Positions 29,866 through 41,012 of a DNA stretch of 64,000 nt are shown here, one piece after another. The DNA is taken from contig CM060109.1 in the NCBI GenBank assembly GCA_030522415.1, forward strand, positions 34,044,892 through 34,108,891, given 5' to 3'. Within the stretch, counting starts at the first letter, position 1. Each line of letters opens with the position of its first letter. The position numbers and the translations under genes were made by a program. The notes below the pieces were generated by a model. That model was given only the letters and a program-made list of their open reading frames with translations, made no database searches and had not been told where the DNA came from. Source of the DNA: Channallabes apus. Its lineage: Eukaryota; Chordata; Actinopteri; Siluriformes; Clariidae.

Positions 29866-30660
29866 TGTCATGCACACTCGGTCCACGACCGGCACTAGGA
29901 CCCGGAAGTAATGCGGTTGTGAACCAGGAAGTATAAGAGGAGTAAACAAACCACGGCACATCGCTCAGTCATTGAGTTCGCCCATGTCGCCTCGGATCTT
30001 TTCGCCGAATTGTGAGTACTCTCTTTCTGGGGTTTGCTTTCAGATTGAGAGTGTGTTTCTCTGAGGACTTGACAATTCGATAGTTCAGGACTGGAACTTT
30101 CTACAAGTCTATCTGAGTCTCCAATAACTACTGGACTCCATTTTAACATCAATTAACATAAACTATTATAGCTGAACCTAACACCTAACACTGTATAAAT
30201 GCAGATAATTTCCTGCTATCTGTTTCACCCAGATGAGGATGGGTTTCCCTGTTGAGTCTGGTTCCTCTCAAGGTTTCTTCCTATTACCATCTCAGGGAGT
30301 TTTTCCTTGCCACTGTCGCCCTCGGGCTTGCTCACCAGGGACTATCTGAACATTTTTGATTCATACACATTCACATTCCATACAAACTTAAATAATTCTT
30401 TTGATTGTGTAAAGCTGTTTTGAGACAATGTCAATTGTTAAAAGCGCTATACAAATAAAAGTGAATTGAATTGAATTGAATTTATAGGATGCGGGTTAAA
30501 TTGTGTTTATCCCTTGCTCCCCATTTGTGAGCGTCCTTAAAACAAATCGCGTGGTTATCTTGCCTACTCATGTTACTCCGCGTTTGGGTTTACCATCCAC
30601 GTTACAAAAGGCTAACCGCTAAAGCTACATCTTCTGGTCTACTCGGGTTAGTTCTTGACA
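29866..30660 (+). repeat. Gypsy-3 5' LTR, enlarged by an L2 fragment
   Basis: Starts TGTCATGCACACTC, ends GTTCTTGACA. TATA box TATAAGAG at 29932. The L2 piece at about 30052-30484 is missing from the other LTR, so it came after integration. Confidence 0.9.
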
Positions 30661-30672
30661 GAATGACTGAGC
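29963..30672 (+). promoter_or_regulatory. Gypsy-3 predicted self-primer (29963-29973) and primer-binding site (30662-30672)
   Basis: GCTCAGTCATT at 29963-29973 starts 31 bases after the TATA box. AATGACTGAGC at 30662-30672, one base past the LTR, is its exact 11-base complement. The gag ATG (30663-30665) lies within the primer-binding site. Confidence 0.75.
30052..30484 (+). mobile_element. L2 3' UTR fragment inside the gypsy-3 LTR
   Basis: TCTCTGAGGACTTGACAATT through AAAAGCGCTATACAAATAAA and a (GAATT)n tail; the same sequence is at 38773-39219. A 5'-truncated L2 insertion made of 3' UTR only. Confidence 0.9.
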
Positions 30673-31126
30673 CTTCCGTGGTGAACCCAGCGGATCATGC
30701 GCGGCAAGGTATGGTTATCTACAAAAAACCTACATCTACACACCGAATCCCGGAAGCTTTCACCAAGGTTCATCGACCCATACCGCATCAATCTACAAAT
30801 TAACCCTGTCACCCACCGGCTCCAGCTGCGTGCGGCGCTCCGGATCCACCCAGTGTTCCACAGATCGCAACTAAAACCCTTCATCACTTCACCTATGGTT
30901 CCACCCACACCCCCCTCCTCCTCCGCCTACGCCCTGCGACGGATCCTCGACTCGCGCCTCGGGGCAGAGGCACTCAGTACCTGGTTGATTGGGAAGGCTT
31001 CGGCCCCGAGGAGCAATCTTGGATTCCAGCACGCTTCATCCTCGACCCCGAGCTTATTCGGGACTACCGTCACCAGGTATAATCCACCCCAGGACCGTCC
31101 AGAGCCGGTCCTGGACAGGGGGGTAC
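30661..31126 (+). pseudogene. Gypsy-3 interior: gag start fused to pol end
   Basis: The gag start (ATG at 30663, then about 15 codons ending NPADHA) joins directly to the pol linker [36 protein letters not shown] and a frame-shifted chromodomain (RRILDSRL). The same blocks appear in gypsy-2 at 42243-42891. The polypurine tract GGACAGGGGGGTAC precedes the 3' LTR. Protease, RT, RNase H and most of integrase are gone. Confidence 0.85.
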
Positions 31127-31494
31127 TGTCATGCACACTCTGTCCGCGACCGGCACTAGGACCCGGAAGTAATGCGGTCGTGAACCAGGAATTATAAGAG
31201 GAGTAAACAAACTACGGCACATTGCTCAGTCATTGAGTTCGCCCATGTCGGTTTGCCCTTTTCGCCGAATCGTGAGTACTCACTTTCTTGGGTTTGCTTT
31301 CAGATTGAGTGTGTGTTTATAGGACGCGGGTTAAATTGTGTTTATCCCTTGCTCCCCATTTGTGAGAGTCCTTAAAACAAATCATGTCGTTTCTTTCCTA
31401 CTTGTGTTACTCCGAGTTTGGATTGACCATCCACGCTACAAAGGGCTAACCGCTAAAGCTAAGTCTTCTGGTCTACTCAGATAAGTTCTTGACA
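31127..31494 (+). repeat. Gypsy-3 3' LTR
   Basis: 368 bases, TG...CA ends, without the L2 insertion. TATA-like ATTATAAGAG lies near 31190. Confidence 0.9.
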
Positions 31495-31499
31495 TCTTA

Positions 31500-32885
31500 T
31501 GCATTTAACCTAATCACACTTTACAACTGCTTTGTGCATAAAAATATTTTAGATTGCACAACATGTTAAATCATGAGCCTGATGGGTAGCAACAGCAAAA
31601 GACCACCAGGAGTGGTTTTCCAATCCTATCATCCACACTGTAAAAACTCCACCTAGATGAATGTTGTATGAATTAATATCGTATTGATGGCCCAACAGTG
31701 GAATTTGTTGTGACAACAGGTAACCTTAAGTACTTGAAAACTTTGAAGACACAGACTAAATAAACTAAAAAAATCTTGAGTTGAGTAAAAAGTTGAGCTA
31801 GCAATGTACCTTCATTGAGGTGAAATTACATGCTTTTATAAAAACACTATTACCTAGGGTTATGGTTAGGCGGCTTTACATGTAAGTTGAGGCGGCTTTA
31901 AATTGGGGCTACATTGGGTATAGACTAATTAAAAGTGGGCAGCTGAAGATAAGGTGATGTTTTCCTGATGTTCAATGTGAATATTAACTGAAACTTTTTA
32001 CCTGTATCTGCATGATTTTAATGATTAAATAAAAGATTGGTTAATTTAATCATTGCGTGAATTGGCAGGTAAAGAGATGTTCCAGCTAAAAAATGAGGAG
32101 TGGGTGTAGATTCCTACATTATGCATTTAAAAACAAGTGTGCTACCTCCAGCAGGATCTTTGTTTTACTAGTTAAAATCAAAGGCATTCACAACATGGCA
32201 AAAATAACTCATGAGATTTTGTCAGAAATGTCAAACTGTTCCAATCATAATGTAATATCTCACTCCATATCAGCTCTGATATTAATGCCTAATCTTAATC
32301 AGTCTCTCACTAATTTTAAAAGATCAAATGCAAACTACTGACATTTGCGAATATCTCAAATGCAAAATTGTGGTGAGCAAAAAAGTAATCAAATACACTA
32401 GCCACCGTGACAATTTTACTGTCTTGTGTATCTTAAGAATATTACATACTGTATAGCAGGTATGATAAAAAACAATTACAGCCGACATGCACATACTTAT
32501 ACTGTACATCAAAGCAGTTCTGAAAAATTATTTATTCAGTATTTAAAAAGTACACAGTATTCAGAGGGGAGACAGAGACTTTACTAGAGAGTCCCCAAAA
32601 GAAAGTTGCTGATAACTGGCTTATGATTGATACTGACAGTTGAACAGATGTGCTGGAGAGAGAAAAAAAAGCAAAAATATTAAGTCATGACCTTGTGTGA
32701 TCAAGTGAAGAATAACCTTAACAGCAGGGATGGAGAGAGATAAAGAAAGAAAATGAGAAAGATGAGGTGGAAAAGCAGACAGCTGAAAGCCTTTTCCCAG
32801 GGCTGATTTGTCTATTATTTAAAGCACAGGGAGACAAAGCACAGGGAGACTGCAAAGTCCATGCACACAGCCAGCAGAAGGAAGA
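31500..32885. other. AT-rich intergenic stretch, nothing recognised
   Basis: No coding frame or element end that I can support. Confidence 0.4.
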
Positions 32886-32972
32886 ATTATTATTATTATT
32901 ATTATTATTAATATTAACAATGGCAACAACAACAACAACAACAATACTACTACCACTACTACTACTACTAAC

Positions 32973-33041
<69 letters not shown>

Positions 33042-33042
33042 T
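32886..33042. repeat. Compound triplet microsatellite with self-complementary halves
   Basis: ATT repeats, then CAA, CTA, then AAT repeats followed directly by ATT repeats. The last two runs (about 32970-33008 and 33009-33042) are mutually complementary and could fold back. Confidence 0.9.
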
Positions 33043-35165
33043 AGCTTTTTTTTTTTTAGTAAAAGCTAAAGATTTTTTTGTGAAAATCCCCAGAGATCAA
33101 AAGTTTCTGAAACATTCAAACCAATTTGTCTTATTTTTTCAGCTGGTAAAACACACAGCAGCAATTAGCATATCATAGACATCGTAAGAATGAACCCATG
33201 CAGATAAAAGAAGAATCATTATAGCTGTGAATTACAACACAGCTTGTAAATTCAGATTTATGCAAATTATAAACCTCAGAGATTTACCCCTGGTAAGTTT
33301 TTATCCCTAAGCTGTAATGAGCATCTCAAACTACTCAAAGGTAGGCTACATCACTGTTAGGCATAGCAAGTTTAATTAATAAAGTGTTATAGAAATGAAA
33401 GCTGTATTTTTTTCATGCTTGTGATAATACAGTTGTGTGCATTTTAAAATTTGATGAATGCTACTTTGTTAGATTTCAGGTAAACCCCAGAAATATGTCT
33501 TTGTCATAGAGTATTTAATACTAGAGACATATTTTTGCAAATAATTAAAAAAAAAATCTTTTGTAAAAACTATCTGGGTTAAAGTTATACAAATAGACAT
33601 GCAGGAAAAAAAAGATTTATGTTATTGGAATATTACATCCACAGAGAGATCTATATATAATCTTGTTTGTAGCATTTTTAGAACAATGGACCTGGTACTA
33701 TTTGGCAGTATACATGTTTATTTTGCTTTGCTGTCTTTTCTTTATTTGTATTTTTTTTCTATTTTTTTATAATTTTCTTTTAAAGGCAAACATACACTAA
33801 GTGCTGAAAAATTATTTCAGCTGCTTGAATAAGATATTGTTATGCTGTATAGGTAAATTTTTGTGTGAAATAATTAAATTAGTAATTGCTAGTGATAATG
33901 TATTAATTTGTATTTTTTCAATATATATTTTTCTATTCAATTTAAACTATCATGCTCAATGGTGTTTGCATTTCTAGATATTGATAAAGTAAAAAATTAC
34001 TGTCAATTTAATGATAGATGTTGCATGGCTAATGTAAATCACTTTAATTAGTATTAATGATTTTAGGCTCAGCTCAACTAATGACTATTGTTCATTTAGC
34101 TCCACCTCAGATCCACTTGTGAGAACACATCTGTTTTCCTTCAATAATTAGCTGCTCTATAGCTTTAGCTTATTAAAATCACTTGCAGTGACATTTCTAT
34201 AAATCTGCATAGAAATTCTAAGCCCTTAATTGGTTTGTACATTTACCTATTGTGCTCAACTGTGATTTAGAGGTATGCTGTTAGTCTTTATATTTCTAGC
34301 TGCCCTTGATGCTTAAATCCTTCTTCCCACCTTGTGATATTTTCACAAAATGCCAAGATTTTTTTTTCTCTTTGAACATGACCAATCCTTCGAGATAATG
34401 GTTACTTTGTTGTTCATTTTATTTTTTCATCTGTTTCTCTGCATACGCCTAGCTCAACTATGACAACCAGACTGAACCAATAAACTATAATATGTTGTGG
34501 GGAAAAAAAATTCCAAAGTTCCCAAAAAGCACTCAAACATCCCTTCAACACACTGTTGAGCATATTAATTGGAAAACACCCCCCCCCCCCCTTAAATCAC
34601 ATTTGACAGCAGCCCAGGAACTTTATGGCTCCACAATGCTAAGGTGATCCGTTCATTTAGACCCACTGTTCTTTTTTGGGGTGGCTCAAGAGTTTATTCA
34701 ATGTTGGGACACTAGTACTTTACAATGCATATACACAATGCATATACACATTTACAAACTCATTCACACACATGAGAAGATTAGTGTAGACAATCAACCT
34801 ATCAACATGTTTTTGGAAATTGGACGAATCAAGAGTACCGAGAGGAAACCCTGTTGACCAGATGGAGTACTGTACTTGTATACACAAGTGAAGTCGACAT
34901 AGACAATAACTCAAGCTGAGGATCAACCTGGCCCACCTTACAACTAAGAGGTGGCAACAAATAAAATATCATGTTGTATAAGCAGGCAATACCTTTATAT
35001 AATTTAATTTAGATCTGTAAATTATCTTGAGATATAAACAGTATTGATATGTGTTGGACAAAACTCACCCAGTCTAGGCATATGAAGTTTTCATATTCTC
35101 GGTGAGATTGGTGTGTTTCATCCAACTACTCTAATTTCCCCTGACAGTCAACATGTGACTGGTCT
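33043..35165. other. AT-rich intergenic stretch with one worn SINE trace
   Basis: A weak match to the Mermaid-like SINE lies near 34735-34875 (CATGTTTTTGGAAATTGGAC, then AGTACCGAGAGGAAACCC). No gene seen. Confidence 0.4.
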
Positions 35166-35430
35166 TTCAATTAAATTAAATTAAATTCTATTTGTAAAGC
35201 GCTTTTAACAATTGTCATTGTCGCAAAGCAGCTTTACACAGTCAAAAGAAAATTATGGAAATTTGTCTTTAATGTGAAAAATGTGTATGAATCAAAATGA
35301 TTGGATGGTCCTTGATGAGCAAGCTAAGGGGGACAGGGGCAAAGAAATCTCCTTGAGGTAATAGGAAGAAATCTTGAGAGGAACCAGACTTAACAGGGAA
35401 CCCACACTGATTTGGGTGATAATGGATAGC
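35166..35430 (-). mobile_element. L2 3' UTR relict
   Basis: On the minus strand it matches the L2 3' end: GAACCAGACTTAACAGGGAA-type block, AAAGCAGCTTTACACAGT and a (TTTAA)n-like tail at 35166-35190. An old, 5'-truncated copy. Confidence 0.7.
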
Positions 35431-36029
35431 AGGAATTATTTTTGCAGTCATACTGTGTGTGTAAATGACCGCAAAATGGTTGTGTCTCTTTAAATTAATT
35501 GTACGTGTTACGTGCATTACGCTGTGAGGGGCGGGGTAATGAAACTTAATCAGATCATTAGGGAGAAGCGTGAAGGTTTATATTCCTTCGAAGCACATGG
35601 AGAAAAAATTTTGTTTTTGGTGAATGCAGTTTGATTCTGTTCAATTTAAACTTAGTACCCTTTGGTAAAGCGGAGTGAGGTATGTCAGTGTTTTTCAACC
35701 ACTGTGCTGCGGTACACTAGTGTGCCGTGGGAAATTATTCAATTTCACCTAATTGGTCTAAAACATTTTTTGAAAACTAGTAAGTCTGCGAATAATATGC
35801 CATTGCAGCTGCCGCGATTGCCTGCCGACGTTCCGAGAGGTTCTGCATGGGCCGCAAACTTCCACGAGGACCGTCAAAAAAAATTAAACATGTTTAATTT
35901 TTCGCGCAGAAAGATGGACTGACTGAATATAAGAATGACTGTATATTGTTAATTGCACTTTTTATTTGAAAGAAGAAGAAATATGAAAGGTCATAAAATA
36001 CTTTTTCTTTGTGTTTATTTGATTCCTGT
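35431..36029. other. Spacer, with a short hAT-like trace
   Basis: GTGTTTTTCAACCACTGTGC, then GTACACTAGTGTGCCGTGGG at about 35691-35730, resembles a known hAT-type terminal motif. The match is too short to define an element. Confidence 0.3.
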
Positions 36030-36270
36030 TCAAGATTCCTGTCATTTCCTGTTGGTGACATAGCTTCCTGTTTTTGTATCGTTGCCGCAAAAGTTTCGCG
36101 TTTGTATCAGCGTTTAAACTACATAGCTTTTTCATTTATACAATTATATAATATTAATAGCAACTATTTTTTACATCTTCATACAATTCGGCTTCGCCTT
36201 TTTTCTGCTATTTTTGGAGAACGCGCGAGTTTCCTCGTCTAAGAACAACCAACGGAATTCAGCTCCAAAC

Positions 36271-36465
36271 ATTTACATTTACATTTAGGCATTTAGCAGA
36301 CGCTCTTATCCAGAGCGACTTACATTTGTATCTCATTATACATCTGAGCAGTTGAGGGTTAAGGGCCTTGCTCAAGGGCCCAACAGTGGCATTGGTGGTT
36401 GTGGGGTTTGAACCTGGGATCTTCCGAACCGTAGTCCAATGCCTTAACCACTGAGCTACCCCTGG
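36271..36465 (-). mobile_element. tRNA-derived SINE (second family) in the L2-B leader
   Basis: Nearly the same as 11943-12137, with A box GTAGCTCAGTGGTTAAGGC and tail AAATGTAAATGTAAATGT. Flanked by CCAAAC (36265-36270 and 36466-36471). Confidence 0.88.
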
Positions 36466-36502
36466 CCAAACAACTAAAACTCCGACACAGAGGTACGTTA
36501 TA

Positions 36503-37407
36503 ATGTCTACCGTTCAGCTCGTTCAGTGTGTAGAGTGCAGGATGTTTAGACATTCTTCCTCCGTCATTAGCGATAATTTTATTTGTGATAAGTGTGTGTT
36601 AGTGAGCACTCTGACGGGGGAGATATCAGCGTTAGAGGAGCGCATCCAGACTTTAGAGAGGGTTAGTAAGTGTGAGAGCAGCGTTATTCCCGTAGCGGAC
36701 AGTCTGGGTGCCACAGGCGGAGATAAACAGCCCCCGACTCCGGCATTAGAGCCCTCACAGCGGGGCGAGTGGGTGATGACTCGGCGGCATACTCGTTCAG
36801 CCAAAGCTAACGTTAAGGCTAGCCCACCGGAGCACACCTCCTCTGCGCTTCACGTGTCCAACAGGTTTGCTCTCTTCAGTGATGCACCCGCTGAGAAACC
36901 TGAAAGAGCTCTGGTTATAGGAGACTCTATACTGAGGCACGTGACATTAGCTACACCTTTAGGGGCGGCAGTGGTTAGGTGCATCCCGGGAGCCAGAGCA
37001 CCGGACATACTGTAGCAGTTAATCTTAGGGCTCGAGGACAGCACAGGTTCTCTAAGATAGTAGTACATGCTGGAGCTAATGATATACGCCTTCGTCAGTC
37101 AGAGGTTAGCAAGAATAACTTTACAGAGGTGTTTAAATTAGCGAAGGCGATGTCCGATGAAGTAGTATGCTCTGGTCCCATCCCAATGAGACGTGGCAAC
37201 ATAGCTTATAGCAGGTTATGGTCGCTGAACCACTGGATGTCCAGGTGGTGCTCCGAAAATAATGTGGGCTACATAGATAATTGGAAGACCTTTGAGGATA
37301 AAGCTGGCCTGTTAGGGCGGGACGGTGTCCATCCCACTCGGGAAGGTGCTGCTCTCATTTCCTGTAGTATAGCTCATAGTCTCAGTAGAGGTCTAGTTAA
37401 TCGGTGA
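36503..37407 (+). pseudogene. L2-B ORF1 with zinc finger and SGNH esterase, one frame shift
   Basis: Starts MSTVQLVQ, then a C-x2-C...C-x2-C finger ([16 protein letters not shown]) and a short coiled coil ([18 protein letters not shown]). The esterase blocks are [13 protein letters not shown] (Ser), VHAGANDIRLRQ and GRDGVHPTREGA (Asp/His). The frame closes at TAG near 37012 and continues in a second frame (LRARGQHRFSKIVVHAGAND) to TGA at 37407. One indel therefore breaks an otherwise whole ORF1. Confidence 0.85.
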
Positions 37408-37495
37408 CAATCCAGAGCCCAGGCCAGGGAGCAGACAGACAGGCTAAACCAACCGTCTGCTAGCTGCATAGAGTCGTCACTCAGGGTTCACCATA

Positions 37496-37804
37496 TTGAG
37501 ACTGTGTCTGTTCCCCGATCTAAGCAAAAATGTAGAAAGACTCAAAGTCTGTTTTAATAATTTAATTAACATAAAGACCACAAACTCGGATCACACTGCA
37601 TGTGCAGCCGGCACCTCTGATCTGAAGCTAGGACTGTTAAATATTAGATCTCTCGCATCAAAAGCGGTTATTGTTAATGAAATTATCAAACACCAGGCGT
37701 TTGATATACTCCGTATTCTGAATTTCTTAGTGAATTTGCAGATTTCATCTCAAACCTAGTCGTTTCTGTAGACAAAGCGTTAATTCCCGGAGATTTTAAC
37801 ATTC
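37496..37804 (+). pseudogene. L2-B endonuclease fragment
   Basis: LKLGLLNIRSLASKAVIVNE opens the endonuclease; most of the middle is deleted, then FADFISNLVVSVDKAL and PGDFNIHF follow in another frame. The text breaks at the L2-E insertion and resumes at 39226 (ENTEDP). Confidence 0.8.
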
Positions 37805-37810
37805 ATTTTG

Positions 37811-39219
37811 CAATGCAGCAGCGAGAGTCCTCACTAGAACCAGAAGATATGAGCACATCACCCCTATCCTATCTTCACTGCATTGGCTCCCTGTGAAATT
37901 TCGCATTGATTTTAAAATACTACTCTTGACATATAAGGCATTAAATGGTCTCGCGCCGCAGTATCTGAGCGAACTGCTAGTGTCTTACGATCCGCCACGC
38001 CTACTTCGGTCAAAGGATGCAGGCTGCTTATCAGTACCGCGTATTATGAAAACTACAGCTGGGGGCAGAGCTTTTTCTTACAAAGCCCCAAAATTATGGA
38101 ATAGTCTTCCAAATAGTGTTCGGGACTCAGACACAGTCTCAGTGTTTAAGTCTAGGCTAAAAACCTATTTATTTAACCAAGCATTTTATAAATAGATTTG
38201 CCATAAGGTAAAGGAGCAGATCTGGGGGACTCATGGACGTAGAGTATTATGGTGAACTGGTATGTTTAGATGCTGTCTTCCTCAGTCTCATTTGATCACT
38301 CAGGTTTGTTGACGGTGAGGTGATTGTTTGCTTTACATCTCAGGGAGCCCTCATGTTTGTGTTTCCTTCTGGCTCTTCCTTTTAGTTATGCTGTCATAGT
38401 TAGTCCTGCCGGAGTCCCTGCTTGCACTCTACAGTAAATATACATTCACATTAGACATTGTGACTGTGACCATACCTAATTGCAATCTCTCCTCCTCTTC
38501 TCTTCCTCCCCCTCTTTCTCTTTCCTCTCTCCCCCTGTCTCCCCCTTTCACTCTTTCTCTCTCTCTCTGTCGAGCTACACATGTGGTTCCTGAGCTGCCA
38601 GTGATCCAGACTCCCTCTTCCCTCCGGACCTGTCTGATCCATCCTGGTGCCCGGTTTCTGGTTGGAGGTCTCATCGCATGGATGCCCCGTGTGTCTCTTT
38701 AGGATGCGTCTGGTGTCTGGGGATGATTCTCTATACTTAGAAGATGGTTCTGGCCTCGACTGGTGTGGTCAGCTGTTTCTCTGAGGACTTGACAATTCGA
38801 TAGTTCAGGACTGGAACTTTCTACAAGTCTATCTGAGTCTCGAATAACTACTGGACTCCATTTTAACATCAAGTATTATAACATCAACTAACATCAAATA
38901 TTATAGCTGAACCTAACACTTAACACTGTATAAATGCAGATCATTTCCTACTATCTGTTTCACCCAGATGAGGATGGGTTCCCTGTCGAGTCTGGTTCCT
39001 CTCAAGGTTTCTTCCTATTACCGTCTCAGGGAGTTTTTCCTTGCCACTGTCGCCCTCGGGCTTGCTCGCCAGGGAATATCTGAACATTTTGATTCATACA
39101 CATTCACATTCCATACAAACTTAAATAATTCTTTTGTTTGTGTAAAGCTGTTTTGAGACAATGTCAATTGTTAAAAGCGCTATACAAATAAAACTGAATT
39201 GAATTGAAACTGAATTGAA
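37811..39219 (+). mobile_element. L2-E: 5'-truncated L2 inserted in L2-B
   Basis: Contains the RT C terminus (37811-38195, [35 protein letters not shown], stop at 38195), a long 3' UTR with a CT-rich tract (38482-38570), and the AAAGCGCTATACAAATAAA end with a (TGAATTGAAA) tail. Target duplication ATTTTG at 37805-37810 and 39220-39225. Confidence 0.88.
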
Positions 39220-39225
39220 ATTTTG

Positions 39226-40256
39226 AGAATACAGAAGACCCTCTGTCCATACTGGCGTAAATCATTGTGTAGTAGGACCCACTCATAAAGCAGGTCACAC
39301 TTTAGATTTAATAATATTCTTCGGATTAAGTATAAGAAATTTATTCACAATTTCACTGTCCGGAATTATCTCAGATCAATATCTTATCTCAATTCAAGTG
39401 TGTCACAGTGATAATGTACGTACAGCACCGCGCTACCGTATTAAACGTACATTCACATCAACTACCACACAGAGTTTTATCAGTAATCTCCCAGAGTTAC
39501 CAACTTCGATTAGATCATCGTCTGACCCCACAGAACTTGATCAGGCGACTGAATATTTAGAGTCGACATTTCGTTGTACCCAGTTAAAAGAAAAATTATT
39601 AGAGATAAGAAACTCGCTCCCTGGTATAATGATCACACGCGCACTTTAAAACAGACCGCTCGGAAATTAGAACGTAAATGGCGTCAAACTAAATTGTTAG
39701 TATTTCAAATACCATGGAAGGAGATCATCCTGAACTATAGGAAAGCTCTTAGTGTAGCTACAGTAGATCAACATATCTCTCCACTCTTATAGAAAATAAC
39801 AAAAATAATCCTAACCCTAACCCTAACCGTAGCCAAATTAACCAGAAATAAGACCACTGCAGAAATCTCCACAACAACATCATGCCATAGTGAGGACTAT
39901 TTTATAACTTTTTTAATAATAAAATTGTAAACATTAGCCATAAAATTGAGGCTTTGAAACCAAACAAAGTAATTGATGAAGATGTTAACCTAGCCATGTC
40001 AGATCGGAACCTAGAATACTTTACTCCTCTTGAAGAGAATGAACTAATTTCACTCATCTCTTCGGCAAATTCATCAACCTGTAAATTAGATCCTATACCG
40101 ACACACTTTCTTAAACATGATTTAGGATTTAGGCCTCATCACAGCACAGAAACAGCACTCGTTAAAGTAGTAAATGACCTCCTATTGGCCTCTGATCAGG
40201 GTTGTGTAACTATGCTTGTATTACTCGACCTCAGTGCAGCTTTTGACACCATTGAT
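39226..40256 (+). pseudogene. L2-B continuation: endonuclease end, linker and RT start
   Basis: RYRIKRTFTSTTTQSFISNL, then LAPWYNDHTRTLKQTARKLE, LLVFQIPWKEIILNYRKALS, then [20 protein letters not shown] and [14 protein letters not shown]. Frames change several times, and the copy ends at the junction with L2-C. Confidence 0.85.
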
Positions 40257-40518
40257 GAAAGTTCCAGTCCTGAACTATTGAATTGTCAAGTCCTCAGAGA
40301 AACATCTGCCAACACCAGTCGAGGCCAGAACTGTCTTCTAGGTTGAGAGAATCATCCCCAGACACCAGACGCATCCCAAAGAGACACACGGGGCATCCAT
40401 GTGACGAGATCTCCAACCAGAAGCGGGGCACCAGGATGGGTCAGACATGTCCGGAGGGCAGAGGGAGTCTGGATCACTGGCAGCTCAGGAATGACTGTAT
40501 GTGTAGGAATGTGTAGCT

Positions 40519-40554
<36 letters not shown>

Positions 40555-41012
40555 TGAAAGGGGGAGACAGGGGGAGAGAGGGAAGAGAAAGAGGGGGAGA
40601 AAGAAAAGAAGAGGAGAGAGATGGCAGTTAGGTATGGTCACAGTCACATAATGTATAATGTCAATGTATATTTACTGTAGAGTGCAAGCAGAGACTCCGG
40701 CAGGACTAACTATGACAGCATAACTAAAAGGGAGAGCCAGAAGGAAACACAAACATGAGGGCTCCCTGAGATGTGAAGCAAACAATCACCTCACCGTCAA
40801 CAAACCATAGTGATCAAATGAGAGTGAGGAAGACAACATCTAAACATATCAGTTCACCATAATACTCTAAGTCCAAGAGTCCCCCAGATCTGCTCCTTTA
40901 CCTATGGCAAATCTATTTATAAAAATGCTTGGCTAAATAAATAGGTTTTTAGCCTAGACTTAAACACTGAGACTGTGTCTGAGTCCTGAACACTATTTGG
41001 AAGACTATTCCA

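Larger units (their letters stand above)
29866..31494 (+). mobile_element. Gypsy-3: internally deleted Ty3/gypsy of the gypsy-2 family
   Basis: Two LTRs (29866-30660 and 31127-31494) flank only about 466 bases. Perfect 5-bp target duplication TCTTA at 29861-29865 and 31495-31499. The interior joins the first codons of gag directly to the end of pol (chromodomain region). The first LTR alone carries an inserted L2 3' end. Being non-coding with intact ends, it could have moved only with helper proteins. Confidence 0.9.
36030..40256 (+). mobile_element. L2-B: L2-type LINE hosting a SINE and another L2
   Basis: The plus-strand order is 5' leader, SINE (36271-36465), ORF1 (36503-37407), partial endonuclease (37496-37804), inserted L2-E (37811-39219), then the endonuclease end, linker and RT start (39226-40256). 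It stops abruptly after AAFDTID in RT motif A, where inverted L2-C begins. Small deletions (for example after HFLKH near 40113) and a telomere-like patch at 39810-39828 add to the damage. Confidence 0.85.

Noticed and set aside
35691..35760. hAT transposon
   Set aside because: Only a terminal-like motif of about 60 bases was seen; no second end or 8-bp duplication.
36503..37407. Host esterase gene
   Set aside because: The SGNH domain is followed directly by L2 endonuclease text and the L2 3' UTR, so it is LINE ORF1.
39810..39828. A true telomere or chromosome-fusion site
   Set aside because: Only about two and a half units, inside an L2; far too short.
40501..40640. Coding region with Arg/Glu-rich peptide
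   Set aside because: It is the GA-rich complement of the CT-rich L2 3' UTR; the same tract is at 38482-38570.
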